A DNA stretch of 64,000 bases from Desulfuromonadaceae bacterium. Its GTDB lineage: Bacteria > Desulfobacterota > Desulfuromonadia > Geobacterales > Pseudopelobacteraceae. The notes below the pieces were generated by a model, which was not told where the DNA came from, searched no databases, and saw only the letters and a list, made by a program, of their open reading frames with translations. Made by a program: the position numbers and the translations under genes. Below, one piece after another: positions 37,144-45,561 of this stretch. Location: the NCBI GenBank assembly GCA_028683855.1, contig JAQUHA010000011.1, forward strand, positions 48,519 to 112,518, given 5' to 3'. Numbering within the stretch: the first letter of the stretch is position 1; the number at the start of each line of letters is the position of its first letter.

Positions 37144-38005
37144 TAACAGAACTATAACTCTGGATAGACTTGTAGATGAAACCTCAACGGTTTATTCTCT
37201 TCCGCTTTTCTACGAGCGCCTGAATGAGACAATCAATCATCCGCGCAGCTCTGTTGATGATATAGCCAAAATAATAACTGAGGATCAGGGGCTTGCAGTA
37301 CGCCTTCTCCGTTTGGCTAACAGCCCTATGTTCGGTTGTTACGCAAAGGTTGAATCAATCTCCAAGGCGGTTACTATCATAGGAACGCAGCCGCTAAGGG
37401 ATCTTGCGCTTGCAGCATCTGTAATGGGGGTCTTTAAGGGGATTCCGGAAGATCTCATGAAAATGAGTTCGTTCTGGAAGCACTCAATAGCGTGCGGAAT
37501 TATTGCGCGGAGTCTTGCTGTTTACCGGCGAGAGTCGAATGTTGAACGCCTTTTTGTTGCCGGAATGCTGCATGATGTCGGACAAGTCGTTCTGGCTACA
37601 GCTAGACCGGAGGTGACAAGGGAGCTTTTGGAACTGCAGAGGGATACCGGCAGGTTGTATCTCGATCTGGAGCGTGAAAGGCTTGAATTTGATCACGCCG
37701 ATCTTGGTGGCGCGCTGCTGAAAAAATGGAAAATCCCTGCAAGTATCGGCGAGCTCGTTGCCTGTCACCATAATCCGGCAAATGCAGAACAGTTTCAGAT
37801 TGAAACAGCCTTAACACATCTTGCAGATATAATATGTCACTCAATGGAGTTTGGGCAGGGGGCAGAGAATGGAGTTCCTCCTCTTGATCCCCGCGCCTGG
37901 GACAGGCTTGGTTTTACGGTGAATATGCTCGGTACAGTTATCAAACAGTCGGAATCACAAATCTCTGAAACATTTGCCATTCTCTCGGGAGGGGCGAATG
38001 ATTGA
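37130..38005 (+). CDS. HDOD-domain signalling protein
   Basis: A 291-residue HDOD protein: LPLFYERLNETI opening, DQGLAVRLLRLANSPMFG, ISKAVTIIG, and an AGMLHDVGQVVL segment that still keeps an His-Asp pair. HDOD proteins usually lack the full metal site of HD phosphohydrolases and act as scaffolds or c-di-GMP-linked regulators. It overlaps both neighbours, the DUF3391-like gene before it and the hybrid kinase (8 bases) after it. Confidence 0.85.
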   Translation: MSLFDNRTITLDRLVDETSTVYSLPLFYERLNETINHPRSSVDDIAKIITEDQGLAVRLLRLANSPMFGCYAKVESISKAVTIIGTQPLRDLALAASVMGVFKGIPEDLMKMSSFWKHSIACGIIARSLAVYRRESNVERLFVAGMLHDVGQVVLATARPEVTRELLELQRDTGRLYLDLERERLEFDHADLGGALLKKWKIPASIGELVACHHNPANAEQFQIETALTHLADIICHSMEFGQGAENGVPPLDPRAWDRLGFTVNMLGTVIKQSESQISETFAILSGGAND

Positions 38006-40196
38006 GCAGAATCAATCACAGGCTGTTGATTTTTTTCAAGAGCGGGTCACATATCTTGAAGAAACCAACCAGAGACTGCTATCGATTCTTGAAATGCTTG
38101 CTTCCAGCAGCGAATTTCAGGGGGATTTAAGCAGAGCCAAGGATGGTGTCGGAATTTTCAGGGCTACCATCTTACAGCTGAAGCGTCTTTTTACCTTCAA
38201 GTCGATGGGTTTTTTCGAGAATGAGGATGATGGCAGTTTTGAACTGGTGGTGACAGAGCCTGTCGCTGAGATGACAAATTTAGAGGCGTTGGTTGAAACA
38301 CGTATGATAGACGGTACATTTGCATGGGCGTTAAACCGGAATCAGGCAGTGCTTGTTCCTACTGAAAACGGTGAAACTCTACTTCTACAGGTAGTTGCTA
38401 CTCAGTCCCGTATTCGCGGGATGTTTGCCGCTACCATTTTAGGAAGTTCGGCGGCAATGGATGCTCCGTCACTTAATGCCCTTTCCATCGTATTGTATAC
38501 TTGTGCCTACGCTATGGAGAGCACCACGCTTTACGGTATGCTTCGCGATCATACTCTTCATCTTGAAGAGCGTGTAGAGATGAGAACAAGAGATCTTGAA
38601 GTTGCTCGTCAGCAGGCAGAGGCAGCCAGTCTGGCAAAAAGTGATTTTCTGGCTAATATGAGTCATGAAATAAGAACCCCGATGAACGGGGTCATGGGGA
38701 TGACAGATCTGATGCTGCGCGGCGGTCTTACACCGCATAAAGAGAAATTGTATCTTCGTGCAATAAAGGACTCTGCAGATAGTCTCATGCTGATAGTCAA
38801 TGATATCCTCGATTTTTCCAAAATAGAGGCTGGAAAATTTTCTCTGGACAAAATCCCTTTCAGCATAAGAGACGCTCTGGAACGCTGTATGAGCGGACTT
38901 TTGGTGAGAGCTGAAGAAAAAGGGCTTAAGATAATATACAATGTTGAGCCGTCTGTTCCACTCTCTCTGATTGGGGATCCGGGACGTTTACGTCAGGTTT
39001 TGACCAATCTTGTAGGTAATGCGATCAAATTCTGTCAGGAAGGGGAGATAACTGTAAAAGTCGCCCTTGCTTCACTTGAGATGGATACGTTAACAATTCA
39101 TATAAGTGTGAACGATACCGGAATAGGGATTTCTGAAGAGGCATGTCAGCGGATTTTTAACCAATTTGAGCAGGCTGACAGTTCAACCACCCGCAAATTT
39201 GGTGGTACGGGGCTTGGGTTGGCAATCAGCAAAAAACTGGTAGAGCTTATGGACGGAACAATATGGGTGGAGAGCCAGTTGGGGGTGGGGAGCTGTTTTC
39301 ATTTCACAGCCGATTTTCTGCTCGGTAATGAGGCTGTTATGGAGGCTGAACAGGAGGCTGCCATCGCTTCACGCGAGGTTAAACAGCTGCCGTTGAGTAT
39401 TCTGCTTGCTGATGATGTGGAGATAAACCGCGCTTTAGTCCAGGCAATTCTGGAACCGTCCGGGCATAATATATTTTCAGTTGAGAATGGACTGCTGGCA
39501 CTCGAAGCTTATATGTCGAACAGCTTTGATGTCATTCTTATGGATGTCCAGATGCCGGAGATGGACGGGCTGCAGGCGGCAAGGGCAATTCGTGAGTTTG
39601 AACTGACATCAGGAAGGGCGAACAGGGTTCCTATCGTTGCAATGACCGCTTTCGCGGGGAGTGAAGACAGACAGGTCTGCATCGATGCGGGCATGGACGA
39701 TTATCTGACAAAGCCTGTGAAGTCTGAGCTTCTTGTTCAGGTTTTAAGTAAATACTCTAAAAGTCCGATAGAAACGATAGAGTCGTCGAAAGAAGCAGCA
39801 GTAGATATTGCTCCGCAGAGCTCTTTGGTTGAAGAAGAGGAGGAAAACCTCCCCGCAGTTTTTGTGCAGAGTGAACTGCAGGAGAGGCTTGGCGGACGTG
39901 CTGAGATGATACCCCGTTTTATCGGGCTTTTCTGCAAAGGGGTTGTCCCTGAGCTGGAAGGGCTGTCGGCGGCGATTGATGCGGAGGATATGGACTTAGT
40001 AAGACGCCATGCTCACGCAATAAAGGGGTCAGCTGCGAACATAGCCGCTTTAAGAATAAACAGTACTGCTGCTGAAATTGAGAAATCGGCTAAAGAGGGA
40101 GATCTGTCTCAGGCATCAGAGAGGTTGATTCTATTGCAGTCCGAATACAAGGAATTTATTGAGGTTTTAGGCGGTCTGGGGCTTTTACCCGGCTGA
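37998..40196 (+). CDS. Hybrid sensor histidine kinase with receiver and HPt domains
   Basis: A 732-residue protein whose ATG at 37998 follows GGGAGGGG and overlaps the HDOD stop. Order of parts: N-terminal coiled coil (about 8-40), a GAF-like sensor region (about 45-185), HisKA with phospho-His about 223 ([11 protein letters not shown]), HATPase with the [10 protein letters not shown] box, a receiver with phospho-Asp about 516 ([11 protein letters not shown]), and a C-terminal HPt with phospho-His about 673 ([11 protein letters not shown]). No membrane segment is seen, so it senses a cytoplasmic signal. The HPt could pass phosphate to the two stand-alone receivers downstream. Confidence 0.95.
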   Translation: MIEQNQSQAVDFFQERVTYLEETNQRLLSILEMLASSSEFQGDLSRAKDGVGIFRATILQLKRLFTFKSMGFFENEDDGSFELVVTEPVAEMTNLEALVETRMIDGTFAWALNRNQAVLVPTENGETLLLQVVATQSRIRGMFAATILGSSAAMDAPSLNALSIVLYTCAYAMESTTLYGMLRDHTLHLEERVEMRTRDLEVARQQAEAASLAKSDFLANMSHEIRTPMNGVMGMTDLMLRGGLTPHKEKLYLRAIKDSADSLMLIVNDILDFSKIEAGKFSLDKIPFSIRDALERCMSGLLVRAEEKGLKIIYNVEPSVPLSLIGDPGRLRQVLTNLVGNAIKFCQEGEITVKVALASLEMDTLTIHISVNDTGIGISEEACQRIFNQFEQADSSTTRKFGGTGLGLAISKKLVELMDGTIWVESQLGVGSCFHFTADFLLGNEAVMEAEQEAAIASREVKQLPLSILLADDVEINRALVQAILEPSGHNIFSVENGLLALEAYMSNSFDVILMDVQMPEMDGLQAARAIREFELTSGRANRVPIVAMTAFAGSEDRQVCIDAGMDDYLTKPVKSELLVQVLSKYSKSPIETIESSKEAAVDIAPQSSLVEEEEENLPAVFVQSELQERLGGRAEMIPRFIGLFCKGVVPELEGLSAAIDAEDMDLVRRHAHAIKGSAANIAALRINSTAAEIEKSAKEGDLSQASERLILLQSEYKEFIEVLGGLGLLPG

Positions 40197-40213
40197 CCCG
40201 GAGTTTTTTTGTT

Positions 40214-40615
40214 ATGATTAAATGTCTTATAGTAGACGATGATGAATTGGGGCGTGAACTTATAGCGGAATACCTTTCAGGTATAGCTGATTGTTCTATG
40301 GCGGAGAACGGTTTGCAGGGTGTAGATATGTTCAGGACAGAGTTTGAGAGTGGCAAGCCTTACGATCTTATAATTCTGGATATAGTCATGCCGGAGATGG
40401 ATGGGCATACCGCAGCAAAAGAAATCAGGCAGATAGAAAAAGAGTGGGGTGTTTCGATTAATGACGGGGTGAGTATAATTGTTCTCTCTTCCCTTAATAC
40501 CCCGCAAGATGTAATTCAAGCTTATATGTCCGCTAAATCTGCCGCACACTTGCTTAAGCCGGTAGAACCGGGGAGATTGCTTTCAACTTTAAGCAAACTG
40601 GAAATCGGGATTTAA
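40214..40615 (+). CDS. Single-domain response regulator
   Basis: A 133-residue CheY-like receiver with the acidic pocket VDDDE, phospho-acceptor Asp56 (LDIVMPEMDG), Ser/Thr switch LSS and the C-terminal Lys of LLKP. No output domain. It sits 17 bases after the hybrid kinase and two bases before the DUF342 gene, suggesting it receives phosphate from the kinase HPt. Confidence 0.92.
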   Translation: MIKCLIVDDDELGRELIAEYLSGIADCSMAENGLQGVDMFRTEFESGKPYDLIILDIVMPEMDGHTAAKEIRQIEKEWGVSINDGVSIIVLSSLNTPQDVIQAYMSAKSAAHLLKPVEPGRLLSTLSKLEIGI

Positions 40616-40617
40616 AC

Positions 40618-42117
40618 ATGGCTGAAAAGATTTTCGTACAACCAGCGGAGTCTGCAACACGCTTTGAGGCGAAACGTCAGGGCTATACGATTACATTTGT
40701 AAACAGCCCGGATTTTCTTGAATGTCGTTGTATGTACGAACCATCAAATATCGGGGGCAATCCGCTTGCTGCATTGGAGTTACAGGAGCATCTGGCACAT
40801 TTCAAAATTAGAGAGGGGATAATAGAAGAGTCTGTTGTTTCTCTTCTCCTTTCAGCCGCAAGCGGTAAATCAGTCAGTGGGCTGTTGCTGGCTAAGGGTA
40901 TGCCGATGGTTCCCGGTGAGGATGGTCAAATCTCTATTGCTGTTGTTGACGATCTGGCTGAGGAAAAGAGTGAGAAAGAAGAGACATTCGAGGCTGTGGA
41001 TTTTCGCCATGTCCAATCCTTTCTTAATGTTGAAGCAGGCGATCTTATTGCGACAATCAAACCTCCCGGATCTGGTAAGCCTGGCAGGTCGGTGACGGGG
41101 AATATTATACAGCCTCAATCAGGTGCTCCTGTTAAGCTTTGCATTGGAGAAAATATTCGGATAGGGGAGGATGGCAATACTCTGTTTGCAGCATCAGCCG
41201 GTCGGGTAATCTATAAAGATGGTGAAATTTCCGTCAGCGATATTTATGAAGTTGAAGGTGACGTTGATTTCAAAGTTGGTAATATCTCTTTTAAGGGGTA
41301 TGTTGAAGTAAAGGGTGACATTCTTGACGATTTTTTTGTCAAAGCTACTAAAGGGATAAAAATTCATGGTAATATCGGTGTCTGTACGGTCGAATCTGAC
41401 GGGGACATCTCTTTTTGCGGTATGAACGGGCAGGGGGCAGGAATTATAAAATGCGGTGGAAATATTGCGGCAAATTTTATATATGATACAAACATTGAGT
41501 GTGCAGGAAATCTTCTGGCAGAAACAGAAATAAGAAATTCCCATATAAAGTGTCTTGGATCAATAAGTATCAATAAAGGCGGCTTGACAGGCGGTGAATA
41601 TTTTGCACTTGCCGGTATTGAATGCGGTAATCTTGGGAGCGTAACGTCGCTGCATACCCGTGTGGTTGCCGGTGTTCATTACGGTGATCTTACCGAGCTT
41701 AACGGTCTCTTCAACGAGCTTAAAGTGTTGGTTGCGGAGTTCAGTGCCGCGCCTAAAGGTACTTTAGATATGAAAGCGTTTGCAGCTAAACGCGCAGAGA
41801 TAACTGAGCGAACCCAAGCGGTTCGTTCAAGAACATACGAACAGTGCAATCCAAAAATTAATGTAAAAAAGATGCTTTATGAGGGTGTAAGTATAACTCT
41901 TGGAATAATAACTGAAACGATAAACGTGGAGCGGAAGGGGCCGGTCAGCATAATAGAAAACAGTATTGAAGGTGGTTTACGTTTTCTTGGAATGACAGCA
42001 CTTTCATTTAATTCTCAAGCTATTGAAGAGACTTTTGTCAAACAGTATCAGCTTGATCAGCAGAAAAAACCGATTGAAAGCACCGGAGGGGCAATAGATG
42101 AAAACGCTGATAGTTGA
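40618..42117 (+). CDS. DUF342 / FapA-family protein
   Basis: A 499-residue protein of the DUF342 family: an N-terminal variable domain, then GDLIATIKPPGSGKPGRSVTG, and a right-handed beta-helix-like repeat region with many Gly-Asn turns (VEGDVDFKVGNISFKGYVEVKGDI). A C-terminal helical tail completes the family pattern. Its function is not well established; homologues often accompany signalling or polymer genes. Here it lies between two receivers, overlapping the second by 20 bases. Confidence 0.85.
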   Translation: MAEKIFVQPAESATRFEAKRQGYTITFVNSPDFLECRCMYEPSNIGGNPLAALELQEHLAHFKIREGIIEESVVSLLLSAASGKSVSGLLLAKGMPMVPGEDGQISIAVVDDLAEEKSEKEETFEAVDFRHVQSFLNVEAGDLIATIKPPGSGKPGRSVTGNIIQPQSGAPVKLCIGENIRIGEDGNTLFAASAGRVIYKDGEISVSDIYEVEGDVDFKVGNISFKGYVEVKGDILDDFFVKATKGIKIHGNIGVCTVESDGDISFCGMNGQGAGIIKCGGNIAANFIYDTNIECAGNLLAETEIRNSHIKCLGSISINKGGLTGGEYFALAGIECGNLGSVTSLHTRVVAGVHYGDLTELNGLFNELKVLVAEFSAAPKGTLDMKAFAAKRAEITERTQAVRSRTYEQCNPKINVKKMLYEGVSITLGIITETINVERKGPVSIIENSIEGGLRFLGMTALSFNSQAIEETFVKQYQLDQQKKPIESTGGAIDENADS

Positions 42118-42484
42118 CGATGTTGAAATGAATCGTGAGTTGCTTGCTATGTTTCTTGAAGGGCGTACTTCAATAATATCGGCTGAAAGTGGGGAAGAGG
42201 CGTTGGAGCGTGTTAACGAGGCTCTCGCGGCTGATGCTCACTTCGACCTTATATGCATGGATATCTCAATGCCGGGTATCAGCGGGCATGAAGCGCTTAA
42301 AAGAATAAGGGAAATAGAAGAGGCGGCAGGAGTGCCGCGTACGACTGTCTTTATGGTTACGGGGAGCAGCTCTCCTGACGATATGTTTGATGCCCTTATG
42401 AACGGGGGGTGCGATGATTATCTTACAAAGCCTCTTATGCAGAAGAGTTTTAATGAACTTTTAAGTAAACATGGTTTCTGCTGA
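42098..42484 (+). CDS. Single-domain response regulator
   Basis: A 128-residue CheY-like receiver: acidic pairs VDDVE, phospho-acceptor Asp55 (MDISMPGISG), switch Thr in VTGSS and C-terminal Lys of LTKP. A GGAGG ribosome site lies inside the end of the DUF342 gene. It is the last gene of the signalling run; no output domain is attached. Confidence 0.92.
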   Translation: MKTLIVDDVEMNRELLAMFLEGRTSIISAESGEEALERVNEALAADAHFDLICMDISMPGISGHEALKRIREIEEAAGVPRTTVFMVTGSSSPDDMFDALMNGGCDDYLTKPLMQKSFNELLSKHGFC

Positions 42485-42573
42485 TGATATTTTATTTTGA
42501 TTACAACGCTCTGCTGTGTTAAAAAAACATCCGTATACAGTCCCCACAATTCCAACAGATAAAGGAGATTTCA

Positions 42574-42819
42574 ATGTCAAGCAACAATAATAATGCCGCA
42601 GCTGCTGTAATTGCCTTTGCTTCGGGCGCAGTAATCGGCGCAGCTGCCGCACTGCTTCTGACTCCTGCCTCAGGTCGTGAAATCCGTTGCAAACTTTCGG
42701 ATTTGGGTGAAACCGCTTCTGAAAAGATGAAGCGACTTGCCAGAGAGGCAAAGTTCAAGGTAACTTCAAAAACCAAGAGCGCCGATTATGAATACGATGG
42801 CGGCGATGCCTGGATTTAG
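42574..42819 (+). CDS. YtxH-family small membrane protein
   Basis: An 81-residue protein with an Asn-rich N-terminus, one Ala/Gly-rich transmembrane helix (about residues 9-31), the YtxH motif LLTPASGREIR and a charged helical tail. A strong AAAGGAGA ribosome site precedes the ATG. It is a paralogue of the gene at 18645-18950, with a shorter tail, and is followed six bases later by larA. Confidence 0.8.
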   Translation: MSSNNNNAAAAVIAFASGAVIGAAAALLLTPASGREIRCKLSDLGETASEKMKRLAREAKFKVTSKTKSADYEYDGGDAWI

Positions 42820-42825
42820 TGTCTG

Positions 42826-44088
42826 ATGGAGCTTAAATACGGATCATCTCTGCTTACTATCGATCTCCCGCCGGAACGTCTGGCGGGAGTGATTCTTCCC
42901 CCTCCAATTTTTGTCAATAATTCACCTGAAGATATAATAAAGGCTGCTCTGGCTTCATGCGCAGACAACTTATCCGCTTTAAAGCCTGGTGACAGGGTTG
43001 TTATTGTTACTTCTGATATTACCAGATATACAGGGAGCGAAATATATCTTCCTATCCTGCTGGATTCTCTCAACCAGCAAGGAATTTCCGATGGTGATAT
43101 TGAAATAATAATCGCCCTCGGAATTCACCGTAAGCAGAGCGAACATGAACATAAGAAAATTCTTGGATCTTTGTATGGGAGAATAAAAGTTTCTGATCAT
43201 GAATGTGACGATCCTGACGCCTTGAGGTTTGTCGGCGTAACTTCGGGGGGGATCGAAGTTGTCATAAATCGAAAAGCGGTTGAGGCGGATCATCTGATTC
43301 TTACAGGCACGATAGGTTTTCATTATTTTGCCGGATTTGGAGGTGGGCGTAAAAGCGTTTTGCCAGGTATCGCCAGTCGTAAATCCTGTATGGCAAGTCA
43401 TTTCGTTGTTCTTAATCCAGGGGGCGGCAGCGGCAAAAACCCTCTGGCTGTAACCGGTAATCTGGAAGGTAATCCGGTTCATGCTGCCATGCTGGAAGGT
43501 TGTGCGTTTCTAAACCCTTCTTTAATATTGAATACTGTGTTGTCGGCAGATAAACGTATTATTGCGGCTTTTGCCGGTAACTGGATGACGGCTCATAAGG
43601 AGGGGTGCCGGTTTTACAGTAAGAATTTTTCCTATCCACTGCAGGAAAAGGCGGATCTAGTCATAGCCTCATGCGGAGGTTTTCCAAAGGATATAAATCT
43701 GATTCAGGCTCATAAGTCTATGGAGTATGCGGCACAGTCCATAAAAGATGGCGGCGTTATGATCCTTCTGGCAGAGTGTCGTGACGGGTTTGGTAACTCG
43801 ACATTTTTTAACTGGTTTCGCCACAAATCTTTAGAGCTTTTTGAGGCTGCTCTCCGCTCAGGATATGAAATAAACGGACAGACTGCATATTCGCTTTTAC
43901 AGAAAACCAAGCGCTTCAAAGTTATACTCGTATCACTTTTCCCCCCTGAACAGGTCGAGGAGATGGGGATGATACCTTCTGAAAGTTTAGAGGATGCTAT
44001 GACTCTGGCAACAGAGCTGCTCCCTGAATATTGGCGCTGTTATCTTATGCCGGAAGCAGGAAGTGTGCTTCCTGTCCCGATTGCCTGA
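42826..44088 (+). CDS. larA: LarA-family (nickel-dependent lactate racemase-like) protein
   Basis: A 420-residue enzyme of the LarA superfamily. Key residues of the nickel-pincer site are visible: His101 in GIHRKQSEHE, His166 in FHYFAG, Lys176 (the cofactor-attachment Lys) in GGGRKS and His192, with spacing like lactate racemase. The phosphate-site PKDINLIQAHKSMEYA motif follows. Substrates in this superfamily include several 2-hydroxyacids, so lactate is only one option. The cofactor genes larB, larC and larE are not in the window. No good ribosome site is seen, which fits coupling to the gene just before. Confidence 0.85.
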   Translation: MELKYGSSLLTIDLPPERLAGVILPPPIFVNNSPEDIIKAALASCADNLSALKPGDRVVIVTSDITRYTGSEIYLPILLDSLNQQGISDGDIEIIIALGIHRKQSEHEHKKILGSLYGRIKVSDHECDDPDALRFVGVTSGGIEVVINRKAVEADHLILTGTIGFHYFAGFGGGRKSVLPGIASRKSCMASHFVVLNPGGGSGKNPLAVTGNLEGNPVHAAMLEGCAFLNPSLILNTVLSADKRIIAAFAGNWMTAHKEGCRFYSKNFSYPLQEKADLVIASCGGFPKDINLIQAHKSMEYAAQSIKDGGVMILLAECRDGFGNSTFFNWFRHKSLELFEAALRSGYEINGQTAYSLLQKTKRFKVILVSLFPPEQVEEMGMIPSESLEDAMTLATELLPEYWRCYLMPEAGSVLPVPIA

Positions 44089-44182
44089 TTGAGCCTGCTA
44101 TTAAATTATTGCCCCGTACGATCTTTGTTGTTATCCTACCGGAGTTTTTTGCCCTGAATTAAACATAAATGGAGTAACTGAA

Positions 44183-44614
44183 TTGGAATTGCACAATAAC
44201 CTCAAATCTCTTGGTGCCGGCGCTACAACATATAATTACGACAAGCCGGACTCTGCGCTTCTTGAAGTTTTTCCAAGTCCGTTTGCAAAGGCTGAACTGA
44301 ATCCGGCGGGAGTTGTCGGTACTCTGCATATTGAGTGTCCTGAGTTCACCTGCCTATGTCCAATGACCGGGCAGCCGGATTTCGGCAGAATCATCATTGA
44401 TTACCAGCCGGATCAGTTGTGTGTTGAAAGCAAAAGTCTGAAACTTTATCTTGGGTCATTCCGTATGCATGGGGAGTTTCATGAAGCTGGCGTAAATCGC
44501 ATCTGTAATGATCTGGTTAAATTGCTGGAGCCTCTCTGGCTAAAGGTTAAAGGAGAATTTACACCCCGGGGCGGAATTCCGTTCTGGCCGACTGCGGAAT
44601 ATCGCAAAAAATAA
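44183..44614 (+). CDS. queF: NADPH-dependent 7-cyano-7-deazaguanine reductase QueF
   Basis: Reduces preQ0 to preQ1 in queuosine synthesis. The 143-residue unimodular form has the catalytic Cys59 and Asp66 in [14 protein letters not shown] and the QueF motif [10 protein letters not shown]. Translation starts at TTG with TGGAGT upstream. No preQ1 riboswitch could be recognised in the 94-base leader. It precedes efpL by 22 bases. Confidence 0.95.
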   Translation: MELHNNLKSLGAGATTYNYDKPDSALLEVFPSPFAKAELNPAGVVGTLHIECPEFTCLCPMTGQPDFGRIIIDYQPDQLCVESKSLKLYLGSFRMHGEFHEAGVNRICNDLVKLLEPLWLKVKGEFTPRGGIPFWPTAEYRKK

Positions 44615-44636
44615 ATACTAAGGAGAATCGTTTTTC

Positions 44637-45200
44637 ATGTTTTCTACTTCGGACTTTAAAAAAGGGCTCGTAATTCAGCTTGATAGTTCGCCCTGTGTGA
44701 TAGTTGATATAACCGTCAGTTCACCCACTGCACGTGGTGCCAACACTATGGTCAGGACAAAATACCGCAACCTGATTACCGGACAGGTTCTGGAGAAAAC
44801 ATTTCGCTCCGGTGACAAGGTTGATGAGGCGGATTTTGAGAGACACAAAGGGCAGTTCCTTTATGCCGATGGGGGCAATGGGATTTTTATGGATCTGGAG
44901 AGTTATGAACAGTTCGAGATGCCATCTGATGAGTTTGAGCCGCTTTCGATGTATCTGCTTGAGGGGACTGAAGTGGTTTTAGGTCTCTTTGAAGGGCGCA
45001 TGGTTAATGTTGATCTGCCTATGACCGTTGAGTTGACCGTTACGGAAACACCTCCGGTTATGAAAAATGCCACAGCTACAGCCGAGACAAAAGAAGCCAT
45101 TCTTGAGACAGGCTTGAAAATCAGGGTTCCACCATACCTTGAAGCGGGTGAAAAGGTTAAAGTGGATACTCGTGACGGACGCTTTCTTTCCCGCGCGTAA
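44637..45200 (+). CDS. efpL: EfpL (YeiP)-type elongation factor P paralogue
   Basis: A 187-residue three-domain EF-P-fold protein. The KOW-like domain I loop reads SPTARGAN with Arg33 at the tip; this SPTARGA loop is the hallmark of the YeiP/EfpL group, whereas canonical EF-P has Lys34 or a rhamnosylated Arg in another context. EfpL relieves ribosome stalling at proline and other motifs. The domain III ending RDGRFLSRA is intact. An AAGGAGAA ribosome site precedes the ATG. No epmA, epmB or earP modification gene lies nearby. Confidence 0.88.
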   Translation: MFSTSDFKKGLVIQLDSSPCVIVDITVSSPTARGANTMVRTKYRNLITGQVLEKTFRSGDKVDEADFERHKGQFLYADGGNGIFMDLESYEQFEMPSDEFEPLSMYLLEGTEVVLGLFEGRMVNVDLPMTVELTVTETPPVMKNATATAETKEAILETGLKIRVPPYLEAGEKVKVDTRDGRFLSRA

Positions 45201-45325
45201 TTTTCATCCCGGCAATACTGACAGATTTAAAGTAAGAGGAACTATAAAAACCGGTAGTAGAGTCTTATGACTAAACAAAGAGTTCATCTCTGGATAATCT
45301 GAAAGAAAAAAAGCACTAAAAGTGC
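45201..45325. other. Intergenic leader between efpL and the tRNA promoter
   Basis: No gene is seen. A short hairpin AAGCACT-AAA-AGTGCTT (45311-45327) abuts the -35 element and could be the efpL terminator or an operator; it has no T tail. Confidence 0.35.
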
Positions 45326-45354
45326 TTGACAGTAGTTTTAGGCTAATCTATTAT
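45326..45354 (+). promoter_or_regulatory. Sigma-70 promoter of the tRNA gene
   Basis: Consensus TTGACA (45326-45331), a 17-base spacer and TATTAT (45349-45354), 13 bases upstream of the tRNA. This is the best promoter in the window. Confidence 0.9.
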
Positions 45355-45367
45355 GCAACTCCCCTAC

Positions 45368-45444
45368 GGGCCTATAGCTCAGTTGGCTAGAGCCACCGGC
45401 TCATAACCGGTTGGTCCCAGGTTCGAGTCCTGGTGGGCCCACCA
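45368..45444 (+). tRNA. tRNA with CAU anticodon (elongator Met, or Ile after lysidine modification)
   Basis: A complete 77-base cloverleaf including encoded CCA: seven-pair acceptor (GGGCCTA with TGGGCCC, one T-G), D arm GCTC/GAGC, anticodon stem ACCGG/CCGGT around CTCATAA, variable loop TGGTC, T arm CCAGG/CCTGG with TTCGAGT loop. The anticodon CAT leaves elongator Met and tRNA-Ile2 as options; initiator is excluded because the acceptor starts with a G-C pair and the anticodon stem lacks the three G-C pairs. Confidence 0.95.
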
Positions 45445-45519
45445 TTTTATTTATTCGGGGGTAAAACGCCGCATGTCGGCTAGATATTCAGGATACTTCC
45501 TGTTTCATACCTCACAACG

Positions 45520-45551
45520 AGAGTGCACACCGCAAGGTTGCACTCTTTTTA
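45520..45551 (+). terminator. Rho-independent terminator after the tRNA gene
   Basis: Eight-base-pair stem AGAGTGCA/TGCACTCT (45520-45527, 45539-45546) followed by a T run, ten bases before the next gene. Confidence 0.85.
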
Positions 45552-45561
45552 ATTTCAGTCG

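Noticed and set aside
42979..43482. 167-codon minus-strand frame within larA
   Set aside because: Antisense to the conserved metal-site motifs of LarA; no independent support.
44089..44182. Possible preQ1 riboswitch ahead of queF
   Set aside because: The leader lacks the conserved loop and A-rich tail of preQ1 class I and no class II or III layout could be drawn.
45267..45303. 11-codon frame between efpL and the tRNA as a leader peptide
   Set aside because: No ribosome site, no regulatory codon run and no following attenuator linked to a gene.
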